NCBI GenBank assembly: GCA_029959615.1
Contig: JASCOD010000003.1
Span: 310,001 to 374,000 of the forward strand
Reading direction: 5' to 3'
DNA length: 64,000 bases
From: Flavobacteriaceae bacterium PS02338
GTDB lineage: Bacteria; Bacteroidota; Bacteroidia; Sphingobacteriales; Sphingobacteriaceae
Under the pieces are notes generated by a model. It did not search any database, was not told the origin of the DNA, and saw only the letters and a list, made by a program, of their open reading frames with translations. Shown piece by piece: positions 35,890 through 43,039 of the stretch. Both the position numbers and the translations under genes were made by a program. Numbering within the stretch: the first letter of the stretch is position 1; every line of letters begins with the position of its first letter.

Positions 35890-36459
35890 TTAAAGGGAAA
35901 TAAAAAAGTTCTTAAGCCCTGTTTTCAGGGTTTTGTATGCCCGGCTCATGTGTGCCTGTACGGTACGTTCAGAAATATCCAGCTTTTCGGCAACCTGTTT
36001 TTGGCTGTAGCCCTGCTCTTTGCTAAGCTGGTAAACCAAACGGCATTTTTCGGGAAGTGTGGCCACCAATTGGTTCAAACGTGATCTAACCTCTTGGAAT
36101 TCCAGCCAGTTCTGTGTAGAATTGTCCTCAATTTCAAATACAGTTTGGGCAGCTTGCTCATCTGAAAAGTGTGAAATACGGGACTGTTTGGCCAAGCTTT
36201 TAAAGATGCGATATTTAACAGCAACCGCAAGGTACGAAGATAGGGACGAAGCGATTTCCAGCTCATTTCTGCGCTCCCAAATGCTGACAAATAATTGCTG
36301 AACGATATCTTCAGCCTCCGAAAGATCATCCAGCTTATTGGCGGCAATGGTGAAAAGCTTTTTCCAATAACGTTTGTAGATTTCGTTGAACGCTATATGG
36401 TCTTCCGCCTTCAGCAGTTTAATAAGTTCCTGATCATTATGGGTACTGTAATCCGACAT
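35890..36459 (-). CDS. ECF RNA polymerase sigma factor (cassette 2)
   Basis: The ATG at 36459 has AAGAGG four bases upstream and gives 189 residues; a longer frame to 36501 is possible. Region 2 covers about residues 10-85 (LIKLLKAEDHIAFNEIYKRYWKKLFTIAANKLDDLSEAEDIVQQLFVSIWERR). Region 4 covers about 120-180 with the helix-turn-helix YSQKQVAEKLDISERTVQAHMSRAYKTLKTGL. It heads the second cassette and lies 70 bp before its fecR. It shares the fold but little sequence with the first sigma factor, so the two probably read different promoters. Confidence 0.93.
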   Translation of the reverse strand: MSDYSTHNDQELIKLLKAEDHIAFNEIYKRYWKKLFTIAANKLDDLSEAEDIVQQLFVSIWERRNELEIASSLSSYLAVAVKYRIFKSLAKQSRISHFSDEQAAQTVFEIEDNSTQNWLEFQEVRSRLNQLVATLPEKCRLVYQLSKEQGYSQKQVAEKLDISERTVQAHMSRAYKTLKTGLKNFFISL

Positions 36460-36596
36460 CGCCTCTTCGCTTCCCCTTAAATTAACGGGAAAATTCCCCA
36501 ATTATAAATAAATATTATCGGATTTGTAAAAACGGAATAAACCGTAAATGATTTTTTCGACTAATTTGGGTTTTCTAAAGGTCGGATTTCCTATCA

Positions 36597-37571
36597 TTAC
36601 ATTTTCATCTGATGGGACTGATCTTGTCCTTTCTTTTTCTTCTTTTTGCGTTTGGGCTCATGCGGTGTTTGGGTAATCCCCGTATCATAAACGGGTTCCA
36701 GCATGATATCAAGGAACTTGCCTATTGTTGATCCCATTGTTTCCAGCATGTCCGTAGCAGTTTCGAACATACCTTCTGAAATACCTTGGGCAACACCAAG
36801 TATTTCATTGTCTGGATCGTGGTTTAACGGCATTCCCATCTCTAGGGTATCCAATTGTATCTTTTGCTCCAATGTACCATTCTTCCTGATGTTGGCATAG
36901 GCCATGGTATCCTTCAGTCCACGTTCAAATCCAAACTCTTTATCAAAAAGCGTTTCACCACATTGTTTGAAGGCCATCCTGTCAAACTGTCCCATTTTTT
37001 TGGAGTGTTCCAAGTTGCGACCACGGGAGCTGTTCATCGGGCTCAGCTTGATCCTGTTGGTCACATCCTTTCTGCTCACGATAACCTGTATGTGCCGCTG
37101 GTCGCCCTGCTTGAGCCCACCACGCTGCTTCGTCCCATTTTTGACCTCTTTGTCATTATGGGTATAATACCGTTTGCGTTCCAGTTTGGCAAACCAGACC
37201 AGATCTCTGCAACTGTTGATGCCAGTCCTGTTAAAGTTGCGGGCATATTCGTCCATGACCTTGACCGCATATTTTTTGAGCATTTCGGACATCCGCTGCT
37301 CTCCGTACCTTTCTTCCAGATACTTTAGTTCCTTTTGACTTGGACTGATATTGATCAGGAAAAACTTGGCATCGTCCTTCCCAAGCTTCGCAATATTGCT
37401 ATCGATTTTGGTCCGCACTTCATAGGGTTCATAACCTTGGCCCAGATGGTTGAACCAACGTTCCGTTTCCTGTTTGGGATATAGCCTGTTCTCTTTTTCA
37501 AGATAGTTTACCAATTGGCCGCTGCTCCCTTTGTTGTCCGAGGTCTTGCTATCAGTTATATTGATGTACAT
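36597..37571 (-). CDS. DUF5712-family mobilisation protein, probable relaxase
   Basis: A 324-residue protein of the Bacteroidota family DUF5712 (MYINITDSKTSDNKGSSGQLVNYLEKENRL). The central segment GDQRHIQVIVSRKDVTNRIKLSP, with His160, resembles the His-containing core strand of relaxases, and the N-terminal part has a Tyr (Tyr2 or Tyr23) that could act on DNA. The C-terminus is highly basic (KRKKKKKKGQDQ), as expected for DNA binding. It starts 2 bp after the stop of the BfmA/BtgA gene, so both are made from one mRNA. It probably nicks oriT and is carried with the strand into the recipient. The relaxase activity is inferred from motif and neighbours, not shown for this protein. Confidence 0.78.
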   Translation of the reverse strand: MYINITDSKTSDNKGSSGQLVNYLEKENRLYPKQETERWFNHLGQGYEPYEVRTKIDSNIAKLGKDDAKFFLINISPSQKELKYLEERYGEQRMSEMLKKYAVKVMDEYARNFNRTGINSCRDLVWFAKLERKRYYTHNDKEVKNGTKQRGGLKQGDQRHIQVIVSRKDVTNRIKLSPMNSSRGRNLEHSKKMGQFDRMAFKQCGETLFDKEFGFERGLKDTMAYANIRKNGTLEQKIQLDTLEMGMPLNHDPDNEILGVAQGISEGMFETATDMLETMGSTIGKFLDIMLEPVYDTGITQTPHEPKRKKKKKKGQDQSHQMKM

Positions 37572-37573
37572 TG

Positions 37574-38122
37574 CTATAAAAGTTTTATCTGATTACGTGT
37601 GTTTGCCAACAGTTGTTCCTTTTCCTTCCGGGAACCGATGCTGGAAACATTATCCCTGGCCATCGCATACCCCTCGAAAATATTTAGGAACAGCCGTTTC
37701 AGCTGTTCCTTATCGGAAAGCTGGACAGCAATAGCTTTGTAGTGGATTTCCAATTGGTACAGATAACGGTTCTGTTTGTCCATCAATGTGGGAATTACCT
37801 CATTTTGTTTCAGCAGGCCATTGAAGCCGTTGATTACCTTTCGCTGGGCTTCTATCATCCGGTCGACCTCACGTTTTGTTGGGATGAGCAGATCGTTCTC
37901 CTGTGTCTTGATAAACCCGATATGTTCCCTGTGCTGTTTTAGTAGCGTATTTTTCAGCAGGTCATCGTTGATGTCCAGAGGGTCTTTTTTAGTGCGATAA
38001 AAGTAGTCTATCATCTGCAGAAATACCTGCCGCTTTGGCCTGCCCAGTTTGAGGGCGATCTTGTCCAGTTTTAGTCCCTCTGCCTCTGAATACTTGATTG
38101 ATCTTAATATGTCATTGCCCAT
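37574..38122 (-). CDS. BfmA/BtgA-family mobilisation accessory protein
   Basis: A 182-residue basic, mostly helical protein. The N-terminal 35 residues (SIKYSEAEGLKLDKIALKLGRPKRQVFLQMIDYFY) look like a ribbon-helix-helix or HTH DNA-binding unit. The remaining helices (about 60-175, rich in Lys, Glu and Leu) are typical of BfmA/BtgA proteins, which bind oriT and help the relaxase. It directly precedes the DUF5712 gene (2-bp gap) and follows the hairpin-rich region 38160-38400. This three-part arrangement (oriT candidate, accessory protein, relaxase) supports the call. Confidence 0.85.
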   Translation of the reverse strand: MGNDILRSIKYSEAEGLKLDKIALKLGRPKRQVFLQMIDYFYRTKKDPLDINDDLLKNTLLKQHREHIGFIKTQENDLLIPTKREVDRMIEAQRKVINGFNGLLKQNEVIPTLMDKQNRYLYQLEIHYKAIAVQLSDKEQLKRLFLNIFEGYAMARDNVSSIGSRKEKEQLLANTRNQIKLL

Positions 38123-38159
38123 AGAATATTATTTGCTGTTGGTAATTCTGATAATTGTT

Positions 38160-38360
38160 TGGCCTGCTCAACAGCAGGCTATATAGTTTTATATCTGCTT
38201 AGCTATATATTTTATATCTGTCTTTCCAGATATATCGCACCTGCCATGGGGTGCAAAAAACTTATCCCATTGCACGTTAGTGCGCCCAAAGCACCCCTGG
38301 AGGGTGCTTCAAACCCCACTGGAGATAGCGTGGGGCAAGAATGGTAGGGCTGTGCCCAAC
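38160..38360. other. Candidate oriT region with clustered hairpins
   Basis: Several stems lie close together: CCTGCT/AGCAGG near 38163-38177, GCACC/GGTGC at about 38239-38254, AAGCACCC/GGGTGCTT at about 38288-38310, and CCCCAC/GTGGGG at about 38313-38335. Repeated TATATCTG/TATATTTTATATCTG text lies at 38185-38225. The G+C content is high at its right half. It lies directly upstream of the mobilisation genes, the usual place for oriT. A 63-residue open frame over it looks like a chance frame. Confidence 0.45.
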
Positions 38361-38416
38361 CACTGCTTGCTCCATTTTTTTTATGAAAAATGGACTTTCC
38401 GCAATATGCCTATCCC

Positions 38417-38716
38417 TCATGGTTTCCCAGAGAAATCCAACAACCTGATCCGACTGGCAATGGTTGGATGATAGGAAGGTTCATATTCTAACAGACCGTG
38501 ATCAACCAGATCGGTCATGCACTTATGATAGGTCGTATATGAACGGATGGCCGAATATTTCATCAGCTCCCTTCTGGATACCCGAAATTTATCTAGCTTG
38601 GAAGCCTTGTCCTGAACGGCCAGTATTGCCGAGAACAGGCTGATATGGGATTGACGGAAAATCCTGCTCCCGCTGGCCAGTTTCAGAAAACTGGCAAGTA
38701 TCGTTGCCGTCTCCAT
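38417..38716 (-). CDS. Small winged-helix-like element protein
   Basis: A 99-residue protein (METATILASFLKLASGSRIFRQSHISLFSAIL...). The middle part (FRVSRRELMKYSAIRSYTTYHKCMTDLVDHGLLEYEPSYHP) reads like a winged helix-turn-helix with recognition helix and wing. It overlaps the stop of the preceding HTH gene (TAATG), so the two are translationally coupled. Small pairs of this kind are common next to mobilisation genes of Bacteroidota elements and probably regulate them. I do not recognise a named family. Confidence 0.65.
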   Translation of the reverse strand: METATILASFLKLASGSRIFRQSHISLFSAILAVQDKASKLDKFRVSRRELMKYSAIRSYTTYHKCMTDLVDHGLLEYEPSYHPTIASRIRLLDFSGKP

Positions 38717-38988
38717 TATGACCTCCCGATTTCTCCCAACAATTGTTGGATATCCGAATGCGCATAGTAGAATATGCCACCAAGCTTCTCATACTTTAGC
38801 ACACCTTTGATGCGTAGGTTCTGTAAAGTCCCTGCTGAAATTTTCAGTAGCTTTCGCACCTCTGAACTTCTGAGCCATTGCTTTTCATTGTAGCTCCCAT
38901 TATTGACGTTAAGCTTTTCCAACTTCTCGAATAGTTCTTTCTTAAACGCTTCGAGATCCTCCCTAGTAATCAAATCCAATGTTGTCAT
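38716..38988 (-). CDS. Excisionase-like helix-turn-helix protein
   Basis: A 90-residue protein. Residues 1-30 form a charged amphipathic helix (REDLEAFKKELFEKLEKL). Residues 37-88 match the MerR/excisionase-type HTH_17 domain (QWLRSSEVRKLLKISAGTLQNLRIKGVLKYEKLGGIFYYAHSDIQQLL). Such proteins act as recombination directionality factors or regulators in Bacteroidota elements, for example the Xis-like proteins of CTnDOT-type units. It is encoded far from the integrase, at the start of the minus-strand mobilisation cluster. It could bind the arm-type repeats at both ends or the oriT region; the sequence does not decide which. Confidence 0.8.
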   Translation of the reverse strand: MTTLDLITREDLEAFKKELFEKLEKLNVNNGSYNEKQWLRSSEVRKLLKISAGTLQNLRIKGVLKYEKLGGIFYYAHSDIQQLLGEIGRS

Positions 38989-39448
38989 AAATCAATACTT
39001 TAGTTGACGATTATGCAATTACATCATAAACCTCATTTAAACTTCTCTAGTAGAGACAAATTTTTAATTCAGAAGCTTTAATAGTTGCACAATTAATTAA
39101 GAATCAAAAGTGGATAAAGTAAATTGAAATACTTGGGGAGGTCTTGGGGAGGCACCTAAGAAAATGCATGGATTTGACTCTACGCACTATAATGCAAATG
39201 AAAATTTGTTCACATTAGTTTAAACCTTCCCTTTAATTTTTGTGACTACTCAATTTTTCTTTTTGAACTTTTTTGTTAAGGGACAGAAGGTTAATTAAGT
39301 GTGTGTCTTTCAGCTCCCTGATTTAATGTGTCAAGGAATTCGATTTCTGAGGTTTAGAGAATCATAGTCCATTGGATATTGATTAACAAAGTAGATAGTT
39401 GTCTCTTATAAAAAAATCCATTAAGTTAACGATGAAAATTAGATAAAA
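38989..39448. other. Divergent gap between mobilisation cluster and PIN-like gene
   Basis: This A/T-rich stretch has no gene. The 10-base unit CTTGGGGAGG occurs twice one base apart at 39132-39152, which may be a binding site for an element protein. No convincing TTTG/TAnnTTTG pair was found for either flanking gene. Confidence 0.45.
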
Positions 39449-40522
39449 ATGAAAGATGACTTTGACTATTTGTTTAAAAGAAATATAGCGCGAATGGATT
39501 TGAAATCTAGAATAGATCATCACCAATGTCATCCCGAGCAATCCTTAAATGAGTATAAAAAGGAATTTGACAAACAGATCGAGAAAGATGTTTCCTCAAG
39601 GAAGAAAATCTATCTTGACACTTATATATGGATAAACATGGTAAAAGCCTTGCATAACAAACAAAAAAGTTCCATTTATTATGATATCTTTCAAATTTTA
39701 AAATTTAAAGTCCGTGCAGGTATTTTAATTTGTCCGTTTTCAGAAACATTACTCACTGAAGTACTAAAGCAGTCTGACTTAGTTTCAAGAAGGGCGACTG
39801 CTCAAGTTGCTGACGTCTTAAGTGGTAATTTTTGTATAAAGCCATTTTATTACATAGTTCAATGCGAAGTTTACAATCTTAATCTTTTACTGAAGGGGCA
39901 GTATGGAACAATAGAGTCTTACAAATGGTCAAAGGCAATTAGTCTTCTAGGCGATTTGAAGTTGAGTGCAAATGAAACAACTCCTGAATCATTAGTTTTG
40001 CAAAAATGTACTTATGACGTTGCCCAATTAACATCCATTCAGGAAATAATTGCTGATCATGATCAGATTAAGCATAGCAATGGTATATCAAAATGGCATA
40101 CGGACTTCTTTAATATGTTTAAAAGAAAACAAGAATCAACCTCCGTGAATAATCTCGATTGGATACTATTAAACGAACTTACTAGCTCTTTCAAGTCCGT
40201 ATCCGACTTTTTAAATTCAGGAAACCATTCAATTTCTTCAAATTTTATTAAAAGTAATATGAGTGCAATCACAAACTATTGCCCTGTCTTATTTACATTT
40301 TCGTCAATTCATGCGTATTTACAAAGGGACAAGTCGAGAATAATCAAGATTAACGATTTTTACGATATAATCCATTCTAGTTTAGCAATTGGCAACTGTG
40401 ACTATCTTTTCACAGAAAGAAGCTTCGCATCATTGATAAAAATACTCAAACTTGACAAAAAATATAACGTAGGTGTTCATTCAAAAGCCAATGAAATTCG
40501 TCAAATCATCGAAGATATCTAG
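39449..40522 (+). CDS. PIN-like domain protein of unknown function (possible defence cargo)
   Basis: A 357-residue cytoplasmic protein with very A/T-rich codon use. Residues 52-64 (KKIYLDTYIWINM) look like the first strand of a PIN nuclease with Asp57. Acidic residues follow in SETLLTEVLK (Glu99, Glu104). The C-terminal NDFYDIIHSSLAIGNCDYLFTERS has Asp303, Asp306 and Asp318 spaced like the second half of a PIN active site (D-x-x-H/D, A, C-D-x-x-x-T). About 190 residues of helical insertion separate the halves. PIN domains usually cut RNA. With the DUF4238 gene it forms the right-end cargo of the element. I do not recognise a named family, and no antitoxin-like small gene precedes it. Confidence 0.6.
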   Translation: MKDDFDYLFKRNIARMDLKSRIDHHQCHPEQSLNEYKKEFDKQIEKDVSSRKKIYLDTYIWINMVKALHNKQKSSIYYDIFQILKFKVRAGILICPFSETLLTEVLKQSDLVSRRATAQVADVLSGNFCIKPFYYIVQCEVYNLNLLLKGQYGTIESYKWSKAISLLGDLKLSANETTPESLVLQKCTYDVAQLTSIQEIIADHDQIKHSNGISKWHTDFFNMFKRKQESTSVNNLDWILLNELTSSFKSVSDFLNSGNHSISSNFIKSNMSAITNYCPVLFTFSSIHAYLQRDKSRIIKINDFYDIIHSSLAIGNCDYLFTERSFASLIKILKLDKKYNVGVHSKANEIRQIIEDI

Positions 40523-40573
40523 GAGAATATCGTTACTCTTTTCATTCAATTGGAGTTTTGATTTTCAAACACA

Positions 40574-40685
40574 GACGCCGCAGGATAATTGGATTAAGCT
40601 CCTAGCTGAGCCAAGCCTCGCTGATTTGGCGCTGGACCGGTTGAATGTTAATGCATATAAAATTGATCTTTTGGGCAGTTCTTAG
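40574..40685 (+). pseudogene. IS21-type IstB ATPase C-terminal remnant
   Basis: The frame reads DNWIKLLAEPSLADLALDRLNVNAYKIDLLGSS and then a stop. It resembles the last 35 residues of IstB-like transposition ATPases (W...ADAI.DRL...A..I.L.GES). The rest of the gene is absent. This short piece is more G+C-rich than the genes around it, suggesting an old insertion sequence scar between the PIN-like and DUF4238 genes. Confidence 0.5.
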
Positions 40686-40804
40686 AAATAAATACTATTA
40701 TTGAATATTATTTTGAATGAATTGTAAGTGTGCTCTGTCAGTTAAAGCTGGTAAACTTTTCCTAGAACAGGGGGAGAAGAGCTGAATATAGAATGAAATA
40801 AATA

Positions 40805-42040
40805 ATGGCTAAAGAATCAAGAAACCATCACTTCGTTCCCAGATCAATTTTAAAAAACTTTTCTATTTTAGATAAAGGCAAACAAGTGTTTGTATTTGAT
40901 AAGTTGCTTAATAACGGATACACATCTTCGATTTCCGATGCTGGATCCGAAAATAATTTTAATACAGTATCTACCACAACTCAGAAACTAAATTTCGAAA
41001 ATATTTTTGATGAGCCGGATGCTAATATTGCTCCAATTATAAAATTGATAGTAGATACGAATTCTCTGTCAAATTTAGCCCCGACACAATTAAACGAACT
41101 ATTAGATTATGTATTGGTTCAGTATTTAAGGGTTAAGTTACGTAGAAGCACATCTTCCTATATACAAGGACGACTACACGAAGTTGTTAAAGATTTACAT
41201 CCAAAAGCGGTATTGGAAGAACCGATTAGATCGGAGGAGGAAATCAAATTCGAAGCTTTGAAAATTATTGAGCAACGGCCTAATCATCAAGTTTTTTTTT
41301 CTGATAAAACTCTTCTTTTGTTTAAGGCACATGAGAATAGTCTTCTAATAACCTCAGACAATCCAATAGTAAAGCATAATGCCTTCCCCCATGGAGGCGG
41401 AGGGTTTAACGACAAAGGCATAAAAATTTACTTTCCCATTAGTATAACTTTAGCAATTGGTATTTGGTGCAACAGTATATTTGAACTTTGGAAACAACAA
41501 AAACCATATAATCTTAAACCCATTGAAAAGTTTCAAAACTCCAAACGGGCGATTCCATTTAGTAAGAAAGATGTAGAATTTATCAATAGCTTACAGATAA
41601 TGCAATCTTCCAGATTTATCTATAGTGCTGAAGATCAATCAAACGCTATTCGTCAATTACTGTCTAAAAAACCAAAATATAAAGAAGTGTTAAGGGATAT
41701 ACTCGTAGGTAAGATGGGAGAAGGTCCAACTCCTAAGATAAATATGCCTATCGGAGAATATTTAATAGTTTGGGTTTCAAATTTGCATTATATGATTCAG
41801 ATTGAAATGAAAAGAATTGCACCGATAATATCATTTCACACAAAAGACGTTTCTCAATTGGAATTAATTAGTAAATATGAAAGGTTTGATAAAGCTGAAG
41901 TGTATAGGGATGGAAAGTTAATAAGGAGTATCCCAAATGCTATTTTTGAGAAAATTGATTTGTCCGGCATTAATGCAAATCTCATAGTATATGAAGACAA
42001 AATTATAGAAGAATTCGTGAAGAATATTATATATAAATAG
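40805..42040 (+). CDS. DUF4238 domain protein (possible defence cargo)
   Basis: A 411-residue protein with the DUF4238 N-terminal signature NHHFVPRSILKNFS (residues 7-20). Central family motifs are LLDYVLVQYLRVKLRR (about 95-110) and SLLITSDNPIVKHNAF (about 178-193), followed by YFPISITLAIGIW. DUF4238 covers about residues 7-285. The rest (about 290-411) is an extra C-terminal part without a recognised domain. The paired His near the N-terminus and SDNP suggest a catalytic site, but the family's activity is not established. DUF4238 genes often occur in defence islands and mobile elements. It is the last gene before attR and its base composition is as A/T-rich as the PIN-like gene. Confidence 0.75.
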   Translation: MAKESRNHHFVPRSILKNFSILDKGKQVFVFDKLLNNGYTSSISDAGSENNFNTVSTTTQKLNFENIFDEPDANIAPIIKLIVDTNSLSNLAPTQLNELLDYVLVQYLRVKLRRSTSSYIQGRLHEVVKDLHPKAVLEEPIRSEEEIKFEALKIIEQRPNHQVFFSDKTLLLFKAHENSLLITSDNPIVKHNAFPHGGGGFNDKGIKIYFPISITLAIGIWCNSIFELWKQQKPYNLKPIEKFQNSKRAIPFSKKDVEFINSLQIMQSSRFIYSAEDQSNAIRQLLSKKPKYKEVLRDILVGKMGEGPTPKINMPIGEYLIVWVSNLHYMIQIEMKRIAPIISFHTKDVSQLELISKYERFDKAEVYRDGKLIRSIPNAIFEKIDLSGINANLIVYEDKIIEEFVKNIIYK

Positions 42041-42653
42041 GGGGTTATCATATATCATTTAATAGTCTAGATACATACCCAATATCTCTATTATTTTTCT
42101 TGTGTCCTTTTTCCAAATCTAAAAAATGATCATCATTGTAGATATATCCAATTAACAATATTTAGGAATGTGTTGACATAAAATGCTCGCTCACTTTGTT
42201 TATTTTCTGTAAACGTATAAACAACATTTGACGTAAACCATCATTTAGATCTTCCATCATTTTTGCAAAGGTTATCGGCAAACTGACCAAACCTTTCTTT
42301 GTGTACTCCTTCAAATATTGATGAATGTTTATAAACTGAAGTTAATTGTCGCACAGCTTACTATAGCGTAATGTTATTCATATTTCCGATAAACTAGGTG
42401 ATCTTGCTTTTGCTGAAAAATGAAATATATCGTAAGTTTGGATTCAACTTTTTGAAATCACAATTTGAACACAAAATAATCGGAAAATAGAAAATTCTTT
42501 AAAATTGGTTACTATGTTTTACTTGAAAAATCGTATATTTATAATGTAGCAATTGTAACTAAAAAATACAGATAAAAAGGTGAGCGATTCGGTGAGTTAG
42601 AAATCAAACCTTTAAAGATAGTCATAAAACGCAGGATATAAGGCTAGGTTCTT
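42041..42653. other. Right-end non-coding region of the element
   Basis: This 610-bp A/T-rich segment lies between the DUF4238 stop and attR. No gene is supported. Its only recognised signals are the arm-type repeat at 42580-42598 and the outer part of attR. The middle could hold decayed coding sequence but no family is visible. Confidence 0.45.
42580..42598. repeat. Right-end arm-type repeat
   Basis: GTGAGCGATTCGGTGAGTT is the partner of the left-end copies at 16323-16340 (17 of 18 bases, direct) and 16359-16370 (12 bases, inverted). It lies 56 bp inside attR. The unit contains two GGTGAG-like hexamers, as expected for a protein that binds two half sites. Confidence 0.6.
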
Positions 42654-42670
42654 ATCCCAGCGGGATCACA
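42654..42670 (+). repeat. attR, second copy of the 17-bp core repeat
   Basis: ATCCCAGCGGGATCACA matches the 3' end of tRNA-Lys at 16206-16222 exactly. The cloverleaf is not restored here, since the sequence to the left diverges after GGTTC. Confidence 0.88.
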
Positions 42671-42677
42671 ATGATTG

Positions 42678-42716
42678 CAAAACCATCTTTACACTAAGTA
42701 AAGATGGTTTTTTTTT
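42678..42716 (+). terminator. Displaced host terminator of tRNA-Lys
   Basis: AACCATCTTTAC pairs with GTAAAGATGGTT around a 5-base loop and is followed by a run of T. It lies 8 bp after attR. Before insertion it would have stood just behind the tRNA gene, so it is probably the original tRNA terminator. Confidence 0.8.
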
Positions 42717-43039
42717 ATGTCATATCTGTGCCTTACTAAATAAATTAATAACCTGATTTTGTGTTCGAGAGCCTTAAAAATTTATCAAGTACTGATACTT
42801 TTTTACCTTCTAATTTAAGGTCTCTAGATAAGGGGTTGTTTTCTTTGCCATAGACTATTCACTAATTATTTGTTTTAATTGGCTGTTATTTAATTGTTGC
42901 GGAATTGCAGACCAATTAAAATTAGAAAAAAAATAGGCGTAATGTTGGTGGTTAAAAGATGTTGACGTAAAACATCTTTATTGTCTGTATTGTTGTTTTG
43001 TTGCAATTAAGTCAAGTGCATCCTTAAAAATTACAGGTT
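42717..43039. other. Gap between attR terminator and MscS gene
   Basis: No gene or strong hairpin is seen. TTGTTTTGTTGCAATT near 42990 may belong to the promoter of the channel gene, but no exact TAnnTTTG box was found. Confidence 0.4.

Larger units (their letters stand above)
16206..42670. mobile_element. Integrative mobilisable element in tRNA-Lys (about 26.5 kb)
   Basis: The element is bounded by a 17-bp direct repeat that is the 3' end of tRNA-Lys. From left to right it holds a tyrosine recombinase (+), two decayed genes (MNT-HEPN, DUF1016), two cassettes of thioredoxin-like, SusD, SusC, FecR and ECF sigma (all minus), a DUF5712 and a BfmA/BtgA mobilisation protein with a candidate oriT, two small regulators, and PIN-like and DUF4238 cargo (+). 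No TraG, VirB4 or other Tra genes are seen, so it would need a helper element for transfer. Integrase and mobilisation genes look more G+C-rich than the very A/T-rich right-end cargo, which suggests mosaic origin. Integrity of the recombinase suggests it may still move. Confidence 0.85.

Noticed and set aside
19550..36459. Polysaccharide utilisation locus
   Set aside because: SusCD pairs are present, but no glycoside hydrolase, lyase or sulfatase accompanies them, so a glycan substrate is not supported.
38280..38471. 63-residue plus-strand frame over the hairpin region
   Set aside because: It spans the candidate oriT and overlaps the minus-strand small gene; no domain and its composition follows the hairpins.
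16206..42670. Full conjugative element (ICE)
   Set aside because: No TraG/VirD4 coupling protein, VirB4 or other transfer genes were seen between the ends.
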